Source of the DNA: Enterobacteriaceae endosymbiont of Donacia vulgaris
GTDB lineage: Bacteria; Pseudomonadota; Gammaproteobacteria; Enterobacterales; Enterobacteriaceae
Reading direction: 5' to 3'
NCBI RefSeq assembly: GCF_012568445.1
Contig: NZ_CP046190.1
Coordinates: 188,293 to 252,292 of the forward strand
Length of the DNA stretch: 64,000 bases
The notes beneath the pieces were generated by a model. The model had not been told where the DNA came from. It saw only the letters and a list, made by a program, of their open reading frames with translations, and did no database searches. Shown one piece after another: positions 38,914-48,600 of the stretch (position 1 is its first letter; each line of letters opens with the position of its first letter). The position numbers were made by a program, and so were the translations under genes.

Positions 38914-39546
38914 TTAATATTTTTTTTTATTAAAAATAATATTATCTACTAATCCATATTCTATCGCTTCTTTAGCAGATAAAAATCTATCTCTATTTGT
39001 ATCTTTTTCAATATTTTCAATAGATTTTCCTGTATGTAATGACATAAGCTTATTTATAAAATTTTTAATTCTTAAAATTTCTTGAGTTTGAATTTCTATA
39101 TCTGTTACCTGTCCTTGATAACCACCCATAGGTTGATGTATCATTACTCTAGCATGGGGTAAGCAAAATCTTTTTTTCTTTTTTCCAGAAGCTAATAAAA
39201 AAGCAGCCATAGAACATGCTTGTCCTATACAAAGTGTACTAACATCTGCATTAACAAATTGAATTGTGTCATAAATAGACATTCCTGATGTAATTATACC
39301 TCCAGGACTATTAATATAAATAAAGATATCTTTATTTGAATCTTCTGAGTCTAAAAATAAAATTTGAGCAACTATTAAATTTGCCATATTATCTTCAATA
39401 GGCCCTGTTAAAAAAATAATACGTTCTTTTAAAAGTCTAGAATAAATATCATATGATCTTTCGCCTCTAGAGGTATTTTCAATTACAATAGGAATTGTAT
39501 GATTTTGATTTTTTGTAATATTTTTATTTTTTTTGGTGTATAACAT
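38914..39546 (-). CDS. clpP: ATP-dependent Clp protease proteolytic subunit
   Basis: Tetradecameric serine protease barrel that pairs with ClpX. 210 residues (E. coli 207). Catalytic triad: Ser in [15 protein letters not shown] near residue 101, His in [11 protein letters not shown] near 126, Asp in [15 protein letters not shown] near 175. [14 protein letters not shown] near the N-terminus is conserved; the start is diverged, as expected for a removed propeptide. It leads clpP-clpX-lon. The tig gene (trigger factor) that lies between bolA and clpP in E. coli is absent, so bolA is the direct upstream neighbour. Confidence 0.98.
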   Translation of the reverse strand: MLYTKKNKNITKNQNHTIPIVIENTSRGERSYDIYSRLLKERIIFLTGPIEDNMANLIVAQILFLDSEDSNKDIFIYINSPGGIITSGMSIYDTIQFVNADVSTLCIGQACSMAAFLLASGKKKKRFCLPHARVMIHQPMGGYQGQVTDIEIQTQEILRIKNFINKLMSLHTGKSIENIEKDTNRDRFLSAKEAIEYGLVDNIIFNKKKY

Positions 39547-39590
39547 TATAGTCCTTTAATAAGATTTTATAATTTTAATATTAAATTTTT

Positions 39591-39872
39591 TTATATATTT
39601 TTTAATTTTTTCCATTCAGATAATGTGTAAGTATTTAATGATAATGAATGAATATTTTTAAATTTATTTCCTATAATATGATATATTAATCTATGACGAG
39701 TAATTAATGATTTATTAATAAATAAATTACTTACAATAATAATTTCTAAGTGAGTTATTAATGAATTATTTTTATTATTTTGATAATCATGATCTTGACT
39801 AGTATCATGTATTTTAAAATATATAGGTTGTAATTTAGATATTATTTTATTTTCTATTTTTTTTATAATCAT
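39591..39872 (-). CDS. bolA: BolA family protein
   Basis: Small protein that, with monothiol glutaredoxin, is tied to iron-sulfur handling; in E. coli BolA also affects cell shape genes. About 93 residues from the chosen start (E. coli 105). The core ITRHRLIYHIIGNKFKNIHS and LNTYTLSEWKKL match E. coli [22 protein letters not shown] and LHTYTIKEWEGL, including the conserved His residue of RHR. I prefer the ATG at 39872, which aligns with E. coli; an ATG at 39884 adds four residues. A poly-Asn insertion follows the first helix, and the poorly conserved tail is lost. It lies upstream of clpP, the E. coli order minus tig. Confidence 0.85.
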   Translation of the reverse strand: MIIKKIENKIISKLQPIYFKIHDTSQDHDYQNNKNNSLITHLEIIIVSNLFINKSLITRHRLIYHIIGNKFKNIHSLSLNTYTLSEWKKLKNI

Positions 39873-39918
39873 TATTTTATACATCCGAAAATTTATTTTT
39901 TATATTAAAAATAAAATA

Positions 39919-40704
39919 TTATAAAATATTTTCAGTATTAGAAATTACTAACTTTATAATATGAGAATTACCAGCTAACATATTTGCAGAATTTTTATAA
40001 TTATAATGTCCAATAAAATTTGTTATTAATCCTCCTGCTTCTTTTATAATTAATTCTCCAGCAAGTAAATAGTTAAAATTTTGTACATTATTATTAATAT
40101 AACAATCAATTTTATTTGCAGCTAAATAAGCTAAATCTAAAGATGTAGAACCACTTATTCTTATTGAAATAAATTTTTTTTTAAATAATTCTAATAAATT
40201 AATATTTTGTGATTTAAAAAAAATATAATTAGTATTTAATGCAAATATTAAAAATTTTTTTTTATATGTATCACAACGTAATTTATATCCATTTAATTGA
40301 GCGTTTTGTCCTCTTATTGCAGTAAATAAATCATTTTTTAATGGATCATATATTAAAGATATTTCTGTTTTTCCTTTTATACAAATAGCCATTGAAATTG
40401 AAAAATGAGGTAATTTTTTTAAAAAGTTTAAAATTCCGTCTATAGGATTAATAATCCATATAGTATTTTTATATTTGAAGATAAAAAAATTTTCTTTATT
40501 TAAAATAACAATATTTTTAGAATATATATTATAAAATGTTTTAGTAATGATATTAATTAAGTTTTTATTAATTTTTTTTATTAAAATATTACTATCATAG
40601 TTATTATTATATATATTTGCATTCTGCATTTCATAATTTTTTATAATAATATTACCAATATTACGTATTATACGTATAGCGATATTAAGCATTGGAGAAC
40701 GCAT
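39919..40704 (-). CDS. suhB: SuhB-like protein with a degraded inositol-monophosphatase site
   Basis: 261 residues (E. coli SuhB 267) that align almost without gaps: PMLNIAIRIIRNIG start, LPHFSISMAICIKGKTEISL, YDPLKNDLFTAIRGQNAQLNGY, SGSTSLDLAYLAANKID and AGELIIKEAGG. Yet the phosphatase metal ligands are mostly gone. By ungapped alignment E. coli Glu67 is Asn69, Asp84 is Asn86, Asp44 is Asn46, and the Asp of WDFAAGEL (Asp212) is replaced; only Asp87 (Asp89 here) stays, and the DGTT motif reads DGIL. In E. coli SuhB also acts in rRNA antitermination with Nus factors, independent of catalysis. I infer that only that role was kept. Confidence 0.88.
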   Translation of the reverse strand: MRSPMLNIAIRIIRNIGNIIIKNYEMQNANIYNNNYDSNILIKKINKNLINIITKTFYNIYSKNIVILNKENFFIFKYKNTIWIINPIDGILNFLKKLPHFSISMAICIKGKTEISLIYDPLKNDLFTAIRGQNAQLNGYKLRCDTYKKKFLIFALNTNYIFFKSQNINLLELFKKKFISIRISGSTSLDLAYLAANKIDCYINNNVQNFNYLLAGELIIKEAGGLITNFIGHYNYKNSANMLAGNSHIIKLVISNTENIL

Positions 40705-40771
40705 ATATTATTTCTCATTTATATTCATTCTTATATTATAAACTAAATAATTAAATAATATTTTTATTTTA

Positions 40772-40873
40772 TAATAAAAAAATAATATTTAAAATATTTA
40801 TTTAAATAATATTGTTTTTTAAAAAAAAACATTTATTATTTAAATAAATATTTTAAATATTATTTTTTTATTA
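40772..40873. repeat. 102-nt near-perfect AT palindrome between suhB and nfuA
   Basis: Two 40-base arms, 40772-40811 and 40834-40873, are exact reverse complements without a single G or C. Inside them a second hairpin (GTTTTTT at 40814-40820 with AAAAAAC at 40824-40830) closes on a 3-base loop, so all but five unpaired junction bases and the loop are paired. The right arm ends 3 bases before the nfuA ATG and covers the place of its ribosome site; the left arm begins 67 bases before the suhB start on the other strand. As RNA it would bury the nfuA start; as DNA it could form a cruciform. Function unknown. Confidence 0.9.
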
Positions 40874-40876
40874 ATT

Positions 40877-41452
40877 ATGTTAAAAATTACAAAATTAGCT
40901 CAAGAATATTTTTTAAAATTATTATCTAAAAAAAAAGAAAATACATGTATTAGAATTTCTGTTTTTGTAAAAAATAATATATTTAAAGGTAATGTTGCTT
41001 TTTGTGATATACAAAAAATTAAAGATAATGATATTAAATTAAATTTTAATAAATTAAATATATTTATAGAATTTAATAGTTTAAAATTTTTAGAAGATAT
41101 TAAAATAGATCTTATAAAAAAAAAATTATCTAAAAAATTAAAATTTATAGTTTTAAGTACAAATAATATTACAATTAAAAAAAATATACAAGATTTAAAA
41201 AAAAATATTAAAGATTTTTTAAAAAATACAATTAATCCTAAATTATTAAATCATGGTGGTTTTATAAGATTAAAAAATATAACAATTAATAATATTGTAT
41301 TAGTAGAATTTCATGGTGGTTGTCAAGGATGTGCAATGAGTAATTATACTCTACAAAATTGGATTAAAAAAGAAATATTACATCATTTTCCAGAAATTAA
41401 AGAAGTACATGATGTGACTTTACATAAAAAAAATGAATTATCTTATTATTAA
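40877..41452 (+). CDS. nfuA: Fe-S biogenesis protein NfuA
   Basis: Carrier that receives 4Fe-4S clusters and hands them to target enzymes. 191 residues, exactly the E. coli length. An N-terminal degenerate A-type domain (residues 1-95, no paired cysteines) is followed by the Nfu domain (about 105-191) with NHGGFIRLKNI and the cluster-binding CxxC in FHGGCQGCAMSNYTLQN near 150. Possible clients here are IlvD and lipoyl synthase, which serves AceF and SucB. No Shine-Dalgarno sequence is visible: the upstream region is the long palindrome described at 40772-40873. Confidence 0.96.
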   Translation: MLKITKLAQEYFLKLLSKKKENTCIRISVFVKNNIFKGNVAFCDIQKIKDNDIKLNFNKLNIFIEFNSLKFLEDIKIDLIKKKLSKKLKFIVLSTNNITIKKNIQDLKKNIKDFLKNTINPKLLNHGGFIRLKNITINNIVLVEFHGGCQGCAMSNYTLQNWIKKEILHHFPEIKEVHDVTLHKKNELSYY

Positions 41453-41572
41453 GTAAATAAATATATCATTTTTTATTTAAATATTTTATTCTTTTTAAGA
41501 ATATATATTAAGTAATTTAATAATTTAAAAAATATTTATACATTTAAATATTTAAATAAGGAATAAAGATAT

Positions 41573-42463
41573 ATGCCTGTAATAGTTCCCCAAAAATTAC
41601 CTGCTATTAATTTTTTAAAAAAAGAGAACATATTTTTATTAACAAAATCTAAAAAATATAAAAAAAACTCAAATACATTAAAAATTCTTTTTTTAAATTT
41701 AATGTTTAAAAAAATTGAAACAGAAAATCAAATTATTAGATTATTATCAAATTCATCTCTATTAATAGAGTTATCATTATTATCTGTACGTGATAATGAA
41801 TCATCTAATAATGTATCTATTGATCATATTAATAAATATTATCTTAATTTAGATCAAATATATAATAAATATTATGATGGTTTAATTATTACGGGTGCTC
41901 CTTTAGGATTAATTAACTTTACAGATATAAGATATTGGAAAGAATTTGTAAAAATTATACATTGGGCAGAAGATCATGTAAATTCTATTTTCTCAATATG
42001 CTGGTCTGTACAAGCAATACTTAATATATTATATAATATTCCTAAAAAGATTAATCAATCAAAATTATTAGGTATATTTAAACATAAAATATTATTAAAA
42101 AATAATTTTTTAGTACAAGGATTTGATGATTATTTTTTTGTTCCTCATTCCAGATATTCTGATTTTTCTTTACAATTTATACAATATTATACTGATTTAA
42201 AAATTATTTCTTATTCAGAAAAAGCAGGTGTATATATTTTTTCAAGTAATAAAAATAAATATATATTTATTACTGGTCATCCAGAATATGATGCATTAAC
42301 AATAAATAAAGAATATTTAAATGATGTAAAAAATAACTTACATGTTCATATACCTTATAATTATTATCCTCTAAATAATAGGAAATTAATACCTAAAATA
42401 ACTTGGAGAAGTCATGGTAATTTATTATTTTTAAATTGGTTAAATTATTTATTTTATAAATAA
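41573..42463 (+). CDS. metA: Homoserine O-succinyltransferase
   Basis: Transfers succinyl from succinyl-CoA to homoserine, the committed step of methionine synthesis. 296 residues (E. coli 309, the loss being at the C-terminal tail). MPVIVPQKLPAINFLKKENI start, LMFKKIETENQIIRLLSNS, GLIITGAPLGL, the catalytic Cys in FSICWSVQAILNIL near residue 143, VPHSRYSDF, and catalytic His and Glu in ITGHPEYDALT near 235. AAGGA precedes the ATG. I see no MetJ-box repeats upstream. An intact copy suggests methionine is made from homoserine for the host, and it is a sink for the succinyl-CoA made by SucAB. Confidence 0.97.
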   Translation: MPVIVPQKLPAINFLKKENIFLLTKSKKYKKNSNTLKILFLNLMFKKIETENQIIRLLSNSSLLIELSLLSVRDNESSNNVSIDHINKYYLNLDQIYNKYYDGLIITGAPLGLINFTDIRYWKEFVKIIHWAEDHVNSIFSICWSVQAILNILYNIPKKINQSKLLGIFKHKILLKNNFLVQGFDDYFFVPHSRYSDFSLQFIQYYTDLKIISYSEKAGVYIFSSNKNKYIFITGHPEYDALTINKEYLNDVKNNLHVHIPYNYYPLNNRKLIPKITWRSHGNLLFLNWLNYLFYK

Positions 42464-42514
42464 AAAATATTTTTTATAAATTTTTGAAAATATTTAATTT
42501 TAAAAGGAGTTTTA

Positions 42515-44269
42515 ATGTTAACTACTAAATATTTATTTTTTACATCTAAAAACAAAATATATGTTAATAATCTCAACAGTTATTTTTTAATGGTTAAGTC
42601 AGGAATGGTAAGAAAATTATCTTCAGGAATATATACTTGGTTACCTACAGGGTTAAGAGTAATTAATAACTTTAAAAAAATAATACGTTATTTTATGACA
42701 GATATAGGAGCAATAGAATTATTATTACCTATTTTACATCCCAGTAATATATGGGAAAAAAGTGGACGTATAAATGAGTATGGTGAAGAATTATTAAAAA
42801 TTTTAGATCGGAAAAAAAAGAATTTAATTTTAGCACCCACTCATGAGGAAGTTATTACTTACTTAATAAATAATGAAATAAAATCATATAAATCTATACC
42901 TATTCACTTATATCAAATACAAACAAAATTTAGAGATGAAATAAGATCTCGTTTAGGTGTTATTCGTGCTAAAGAATTTTTAATGAAAGATAGTTATTCT
43001 TTTCATATAAATAATATTTCTTTAAAAGAAACTTATAATATTGTATTAAAAACTTATAAAAAAATATTTAATTTTATGAATATAAAATATTTAATTATAA
43101 AAGCTGATAATAATATTATTGGTGGTGATATTTCTCATGAATTTCATATTTTATCCAAAAATGGAGAAAATTCAATTGTTTTATCTAAAGATAAAAAATT
43201 TATTTCTAATAAAAAATTAGAAGAATATTTTTTTAATAAACAATATAATTTAAATAAAAAAAAATTTCTTAAAAGAAAAATATTAATTTATAAAAATTGT
43301 TTAAATTATAAAAAATTAGCTAAAAATTTTAATTTATCTCTAAAAAATATTATTAAAACAATTATTGTTAAAACATTAGATAAAAAAAATCCTTTTATTG
43401 CTTTATTAATTAGAGCAGATTATGAATTAAATTTTCATAAAATTAAGAAAATTGATAATAAAATAACAAGAATTTTATCAAATATAGAAATAGAAAAAAT
43501 TTTTAAAATGAATATACATTCAATAGGCCCTTTTCATTTAAAAATACCTGTTATAGGAGATTATTCTATAATTAATATGTATAATTTTGTTATAGGAGCT
43601 AATATTAAAGATAAATATTTTATTAATACAAATTGGAAAATAAATTTATCTATCCCTCATAATATTCAAGATATTCGTTATATTACTAATGATGATTTAA
43701 CTCCAATTAAAAAAAATTTAATAAAGATTAAACGTAGTATAGAAATAGCTCATATTTTTCAAATTGGTAAAAAATATTCAAAAATCATGAATACTTATAT
43801 ATATGATCAAAATAAACTTAAAAAATTTATATATATGGGATGTTACGGAATTGGTATATCAAGATTAATTGCAGCTATAATAGAACAAAATTACGATTCA
43901 AAAGGAATTGTATGGCCTAACCCTTTTTTAGCACCTTTTTTGGTAGCTATTATTCCAATTAATATGTATAAATATTCTTTAGTTGAAAAATATTCTTTTT
44001 TAATTTATAAAAAATTTAAATTATTAGGTATAAATATTATTTTTGATAATCGTAATGAAACTCCTGGAGTTATGTTTGCTGATATAGATTTAATTGGAGT
44101 ACCATATGTAATTATAATTAATAATAACAATATAATTAATAAGAATGTTGAATATAAAAATAGAACAACAGGATTAAAAAGTATTATTTCTGTAGATGTA
44201 ATTGTTGATTTTATTTTTCATAAAATTAAATTAAATAAATTTTTTAACATATTTTATTCCAAAAGATAA
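42515..44269 (+). CDS. proS: Prolyl-tRNA synthetase
   Basis: Charges tRNA-Pro. 584 residues (E. coli 572). Class II core: LSSGIYTWLPTGLRVINN near residue 35, HPSNIWEKSGR, APTHEEVITYLI near 107, motif 2 TKFRDEIRSRLGVIRAKEFLMKDSYSFH near 140, the inserted editing domain (about 220-390) and motif 3 MGCYGIGISRLIAAIIEQ near 448, then the anticodon domain. AAGGAG 6 bases before the ATG is the strongest ribosome site in the window. Its last 26 bases overlap the end of tilS on the other strand. Confidence 0.97.
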   Translation: MLTTKYLFFTSKNKIYVNNLNSYFLMVKSGMVRKLSSGIYTWLPTGLRVINNFKKIIRYFMTDIGAIELLLPILHPSNIWEKSGRINEYGEELLKILDRKKKNLILAPTHEEVITYLINNEIKSYKSIPIHLYQIQTKFRDEIRSRLGVIRAKEFLMKDSYSFHINNISLKETYNIVLKTYKKIFNFMNIKYLIIKADNNIIGGDISHEFHILSKNGENSIVLSKDKKFISNKKLEEYFFNKQYNLNKKKFLKRKILIYKNCLNYKKLAKNFNLSLKNIIKTIIVKTLDKKNPFIALLIRADYELNFHKIKKIDNKITRILSNIEIEKIFKMNIHSIGPFHLKIPVIGDYSIINMYNFVIGANIKDKYFINTNWKINLSIPHNIQDIRYITNDDLTPIKKNLIKIKRSIEIAHIFQIGKKYSKIMNTYIYDQNKLKKFIYMGCYGIGISRLIAAIIEQNYDSKGIVWPNPFLAPFLVAIIPINMYKYSLVEKYSFLIYKKFKLLGINIIFDNRNETPGVMFADIDLIGVPYVIIINNNNIINKNVEYKNRTTGLKSIISVDVIVDFIFHKIKLNKFFNIFYSKR

Positions 44270-45575
44270 AAAAATTATCTTTTTTAGATAATTTTGCTTT
44301 ACCTTCTCTAGTAATTAATTTATTTTCTAGATCAGCAATTAATGTTTTATTATAAAATAATAATGGAATTTGTTCTCTTTTCCATTTAGGAATAGATAAT
44401 TTTTTCCATATATTATTCATATTTATTGAACTTTTAATATTATTAAAATAAAATTTTCCTAAAATATTAAATTTGACATATATAATTTCATTAGATTTAG
44501 GTTTTCTAATATATATTGATTCTTTTTTATAATTAAAATTTATATATAATATTATTAATTTTCCTAATTTATGAGGTAATAGAAGAGGAATATTAAAATT
44601 ATTCCAAGTTAAAATGATATTTTTTAGATAAGGGAAATATTTTATACAAAATAAATAATTTTTATGTTTTCGAATAATATATTTTCCTATTTTAACTTGA
44701 GGATTATTATTATTTTTACAACAAATAATTTCATTCCATATAATAAGTAATGTTTTTCTAGAAGGCATATAATAATATTTATTATATTCTATCCATTTTC
44801 TAATAATAAAATTTCTTTTTGCAAAACTATAGTTATGTAAAGGTTTAATAAATAAACTATTATCTTTCTGTATTAATTTTATTAATATCGGATTTATTAA
44901 ATCCGTTAATAATTCTTCTTGTTCTTTATAATTTGTTATAGCTTTAATAATTGAATTTTTAAAAAAAGGCCATCTTTTAGTTATTTGTGGTAAAATAATA
45001 TTACGTAAAAAATTACGATCATATTTTATATTTTTATTACTAGAATCTTCTATCCATTTTAATTTTTCTTGTATAGCATAATCAATTATTTTTTTTTTAC
45101 TTATATTAAGTAATGGTCGAAATAATATGATTTTATTAAAAATCTTAATTTTAGCTATGCCTGATAAACCTTTTGGACCACTACCTCTTTTTAAAAATAA
45201 AAAAAAATTTTCACATTGATCATCCAAATGATGAGCAGTTACTAATATTTCATTTTTTTGAATAATATTTTGAAAAATCTGATATCTTTTTTTACGAGCA
45301 TATTTTTCTATATTACTTTTTATTTTAATATTTATTTTTTTATAAATAAATGGTATGTTCCATTTTTTACAATGGAAAAAACAATTTTTCATCCAATTAT
45401 GTGATTCATAATTCAAATTATGATTAATATAAATAGCTCTTAATAAAAGAGGATATTTTTTTCTTAATTTAAATAAATTATACAATAAGACTGTAGAATC
45501 TATTCCTCCACTATATGCTATTAATATTTTTTTAAATTTTTTAAATATTAATTGTATTTTTTTTTCTATTAACAT
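44244..45575 (-). CDS. tilS: tRNA(Ile)-lysidine synthetase
   Basis: Attaches lysine to C34 of tRNA-Ile2(CAU), so that it reads AUA and is charged with Ile rather than Met. 443 residues (E. coli 432). The ATP loop AYSGGIDSTVLLYNLFKL near residue 20, NHNLNYESHNW, TAHHLDDQCENFFLFLKRGSGP near 113 and KGLSGIAKI are intact; the C-terminal domain is diverged and Lys/Asn rich. Its substrate tRNA is at 12043-12115. AUA is a frequent Ile codon in this AT-rich genome, so the enzyme must be essential. It overlaps proS tail to tail and lies 39 bases from dnaE, from which rnhB and accA are missing. Confidence 0.95.
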   Translation of the reverse strand: MLIEKKIQLIFKKFKKILIAYSGGIDSTVLLYNLFKLRKKYPLLLRAIYINHNLNYESHNWMKNCFFHCKKWNIPFIYKKINIKIKSNIEKYARKKRYQIFQNIIQKNEILVTAHHLDDQCENFFLFLKRGSGPKGLSGIAKIKIFNKIILFRPLLNISKKKIIDYAIQEKLKWIEDSSNKNIKYDRNFLRNIILPQITKRWPFFKNSIIKAITNYKEQEELLTDLINPILIKLIQKDNSLFIKPLHNYSFAKRNFIIRKWIEYNKYYYMPSRKTLLIIWNEIICCKNNNNPQVKIGKYIIRKHKNYLFCIKYFPYLKNIILTWNNFNIPLLLPHKLGKLIILYINFNYKKESIYIRKPKSNEIIYVKFNILGKFYFNNIKSSINMNNIWKKLSIPKWKREQIPLLFYNKTLIADLENKLITREGKAKLSKKDNFFIFWNKIC

Positions 45576-45613
45576 ATTTAAATAGTTATTATATTAAAAT
45601 TAAGATAATAAGA

Positions 45614-48600
45614 TTATTCATTAAATTCTAATTTAATAAAATTATTATCTAATAAATCAATAAATTTATCAAAATTACTTGTATGAATAGAAATAAAATA
45701 AGATTTAGTAAAATAAATTTTATTTTTAAAATCTGAATTTTTATAAAAAAAATATATTTGTATATTTTTTTCATCTTTTTTCTTTTTAAAAAATAAAAAA
45801 GTTTTTAAAAATTTAAAAAAAAATTTATTTTTTAAAATTTTCTTATTTATAAAAATAATATTTATACTATTTAAATATTTTTCTCTATAAGTTATAATAT
45901 CCATTATACGATTAACATCACATACAAATAATTTTAATCGGTTATTAAAATATAATACTCCATTTATTATAACAATATTATTTATTATAATAATATCTTT
46001 TTTGTTATTTAAAAGCTCTAAAGCTAAATGTATTTCAATAATATTTGAACTATCATCTAAATTAAAACATAAAAATTTTTGTTTTTTATAGGTATAAAAA
46101 GTCCGTATATTGCTAATAATACCACCTATAGTTATATTAATAGGTAATTTATAATTTTTTTTATATTTTATGAGTATATTATGTATATTCTTCATTTTTG
46201 TATAGAATAAAATTTCTTTTAAATATACACTTATTGGATGTCCTGTTAAATAACAACCTAAGATATTTTTTTCTTTTATCAAAATATCTTTTTTAGTCCA
46301 CATTAAATTTATATCATTACGAATATATTTTTTATCTTGTAGTAATATTTTATTATCTTTATTAAAAAAATCTATTTGACCTGTTTTCTGTTCTTCTAAA
46401 TATGTATTAATAATTTTTATAATTTTTTCTAAATTATTTATTAATAATCCTCTATTAAAATTAAAATAATCTAATGATCCAGATAAGATTAATATTTCTA
46501 TAATTTTTTTATTTATTTTTTTAAAATTAATTTCAGTAAAAAAAGTAAATATAGATTTAAAAAATCCTATTTTCTCCCTAGTTTTCAATATATTATTAGC
46601 TTGTTGTTCACCAATACCTTTAATAGCTCCTAATCCATATACAATATTATTATCTTTATTAACATGAAATTTATATAAACTATGATTAATACTAGGTGGT
46701 AAAATATTAATTTTCATATTTTTACATTCATTTATTAAATGAATAATTTTATTTGTATTATCCATTTCTGATGTTAAAACAGCAGCCATAAATTCTGCAG
46801 GATAATATTTTTTTAACCATAAAGTTTGATAAGTTATTAAAGCATATCCAGCTGAATGAGATTTATTAAATCCATAAGAAGCAAATTTTTCAAGATAATC
46901 AAAAATTTTCATAGATAAAGTATTATTAATTTTTAATTTTTTTGCACCATGTAAAAAACGTTTTCTTTGTTCTGCCATTTCCTTATGTTGTTTTTTACTT
47001 ATTACTCTTCTTAAAATATCTGCTTCTCCTAAACTATAGCCTGCTAAGACTTGAGCTATTTTCATAACTTGTTCTTGATATAGAATAATTCCATATGTAG
47101 GTTGTAAAATTGATTTTAATTTTTTATGTTGCCAATTTTTATCAGGATATGAAATATTTTCTCTACCATGTTTTCGATTAATAAAATTTTCAACCATACC
47201 TGATTGCAAAGGTCCTGGTCTAAATAAGGCTAGTAATGCTATTAAGTCTTCAAAATTATCTGGTTTTAATTGTTTAATTAATTCTTTAATACCTTTAGAT
47301 TCTAATTGGAAAATACCTGTAGTTTTTGCTGTTTTTAAAAAATTAAAAATTAGTTTATCATTTAAATTAATATTATTAATATTAATTAATTTTTTATTAT
47401 TTTTAATAGATTTTTTATTAATCATATTTAAAGCATGATGTATAACAGTTAAAGTTCTCAAACCTAAAAAATCAAATTTAACTAAACCAATATCTTCAAT
47501 ATCATTTTTATCAAATTGAGTAACTATGTTTTCTCCATTATTATCACAATATATCGTTGTATATTTAATAATATTGTTAGGTGCTATAACAACTCCTCCT
47601 GCATGTTTCCCAATATTTTTTATTGTTCCTTCTAATTTTAAAGAAGTAAGTACTAATTCTTTAATATTAATATCTGATTTATATAAATCAGATAATTTTT
47701 TATTATTCATAAATGCTTTTTTTAAATTAATACCTAAATCAAAAGGAATTAATTTTGAAATACGATTAATAAAATCATATGGATAACCTAAAACTCTTCC
47801 TACATCTCTTATTACAGATTTTGCGGTCATAGTTCCAAATGTTATAATTTGAAATACTGATTCTTGTCCATATATTTTTTTTATATGATTAATTACTAAA
47901 TCACGTTTTTCCATACAAAAATCAATATCAAAATCTGGCAATGATATTCTTTCTATATTTAGAAATCTTTCAAAAATTAAATCAAATTTAATAGGATCTA
48001 GATTAGTAATATCTAAAACATAAGCTACTAAAGAACCAGCCCCTGAACCTCTTCCTGGACCTACAGGAATATTATTATTCTTTGCCCATTTAACAAATTC
48101 CATAACTATAAGGAAATAACTAGGAAAACCCATTTTATTAATAATATATAATTCTTGATCTAATCTTTTTTTGTATATTTTTTTTTTTATTTTAAATAAA
48201 TTTGATTTTGGATATAAATTTTTTAATTTTTTTTCTAAATTTATATAAGATTTTTTAATAATATATTGTTCTGGCGTGATATTTTTTTTTATATAAAATT
48301 TAGGTAAAAAATGTTTATTAAATAATAAAAAAATATTACATCTTTTTGCAATTTCTACACTATTAGATAGTGCTTCAGGTATATCTTTAAATAAAAAACA
48401 CATTTCTTTTGTATTTTTTAAAAATTGTTCTTTACTATAATTAGATTTTTTATAACTTTTATTTAAATGATATCCTTTATTAATTGCTACTCGAATCTCA
48501 TGTGTATAAAAATCATTTTTATTTAAAAAACGTACATTATTTGTAGCTACAACAGGAAGAGCAAAATAATTAGATAGATTTAATATTGAATTTATATAAG

